From Cytophagales bacterium (lineage in GTDB: Bacteria; Bacteroidota; Bacteroidia; Cytophagales; Cyclobacteriaceae): a stretch of 6,566 nt of DNA. Location of the stretch: contig DNTA01000146.1 in NCBI GenBank assembly GCA_003500135.1, forward strand, positions 1 through 6,566, read 5' to 3'. Made by a program: the position numbers and the translations under genes. Below the pieces are notes generated by a model that saw nothing but the letters and a program-made list of their open reading frames with translations, searched no databases and was not told where the DNA came from. Position 1 is the stretch's first letter. Each line of letters starts with the position of its first letter. This document shows, in pieces, positions 6,566 to 6,566 of this stretch.

Positions 6566-6566
6566 T

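Noticed and set aside
1..6566. Alternative genetic code, for example UGA read as glycine
   Set aside because: Only two internal TGA codons occur in roughly 1900 coding positions, TAA interruptions also occur, and the envelope genes fit Bacteroidota rather than lineages known to recode UGA as glycine.

Overview
The window looks like chromosome from a Bacteroidota bacterium. It is AT-rich, its genes lack clear Shine-Dalgarno sequences, one gene encodes a small outer-membrane barrel with a signal peptide ending FSQE, and another encodes a very long AsmA-like protein of the type common in that phylum. This is inferred from style and protein families; nothing here fixes a genus.

Layout. Positions 1-1577 (+ strand) hold two tandem glycoside hydrolase family 17 (GH17) genes. 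The first is cut by the window edge and carries an in-frame TGA. The second (693-1577) is intact. A 117-bp convergent gap follows. On the minus strand, reading from right to left, there is a possible gene tail at the right edge (6428-6565) with a hairpin and T-run just after it. Next come a small outer-membrane barrel gene (5628-6281), a short stretch with two hairpins and an imperfect repeat (5519-5627), a small two-helix membrane protein gene (5055-5518), and an AsmA-family gene (1695-5051) starting 3 bp after it. The last two look like one operon.

The striking property is damage. Four of the five main loci have stop codons inside an otherwise continuous, homologous-looking frame: TGA at 166-168 in the first GH17 gene, TAA at 2670-2672 in the AsmA gene, TGA at 5262-5264 plus a one-base shift near 5484 in the membrane gene, and tandem TAA TAA at 5751-5756 in the barrel gene. 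The membrane gene and the barrel C-terminus only become visible when the frames are read through these lesions. The stops are too few for a changed genetic code. Either this is a young, decaying region (or a relaxed genome) or the sequence contains errors.

How the genes relate: the GH17 pair would act on beta-1,3-glucan-type polymers. The AsmA protein and its membrane neighbour would belong to envelope biogenesis, probably lipid transfer between inner and outer membrane, and the barrel sits in the outer membrane. I see no defence system, mobile element, CRISPR array or RNA gene, and no convincing new biological system. The most useful results are the two hidden reading frames and the shared pattern of interruptions.
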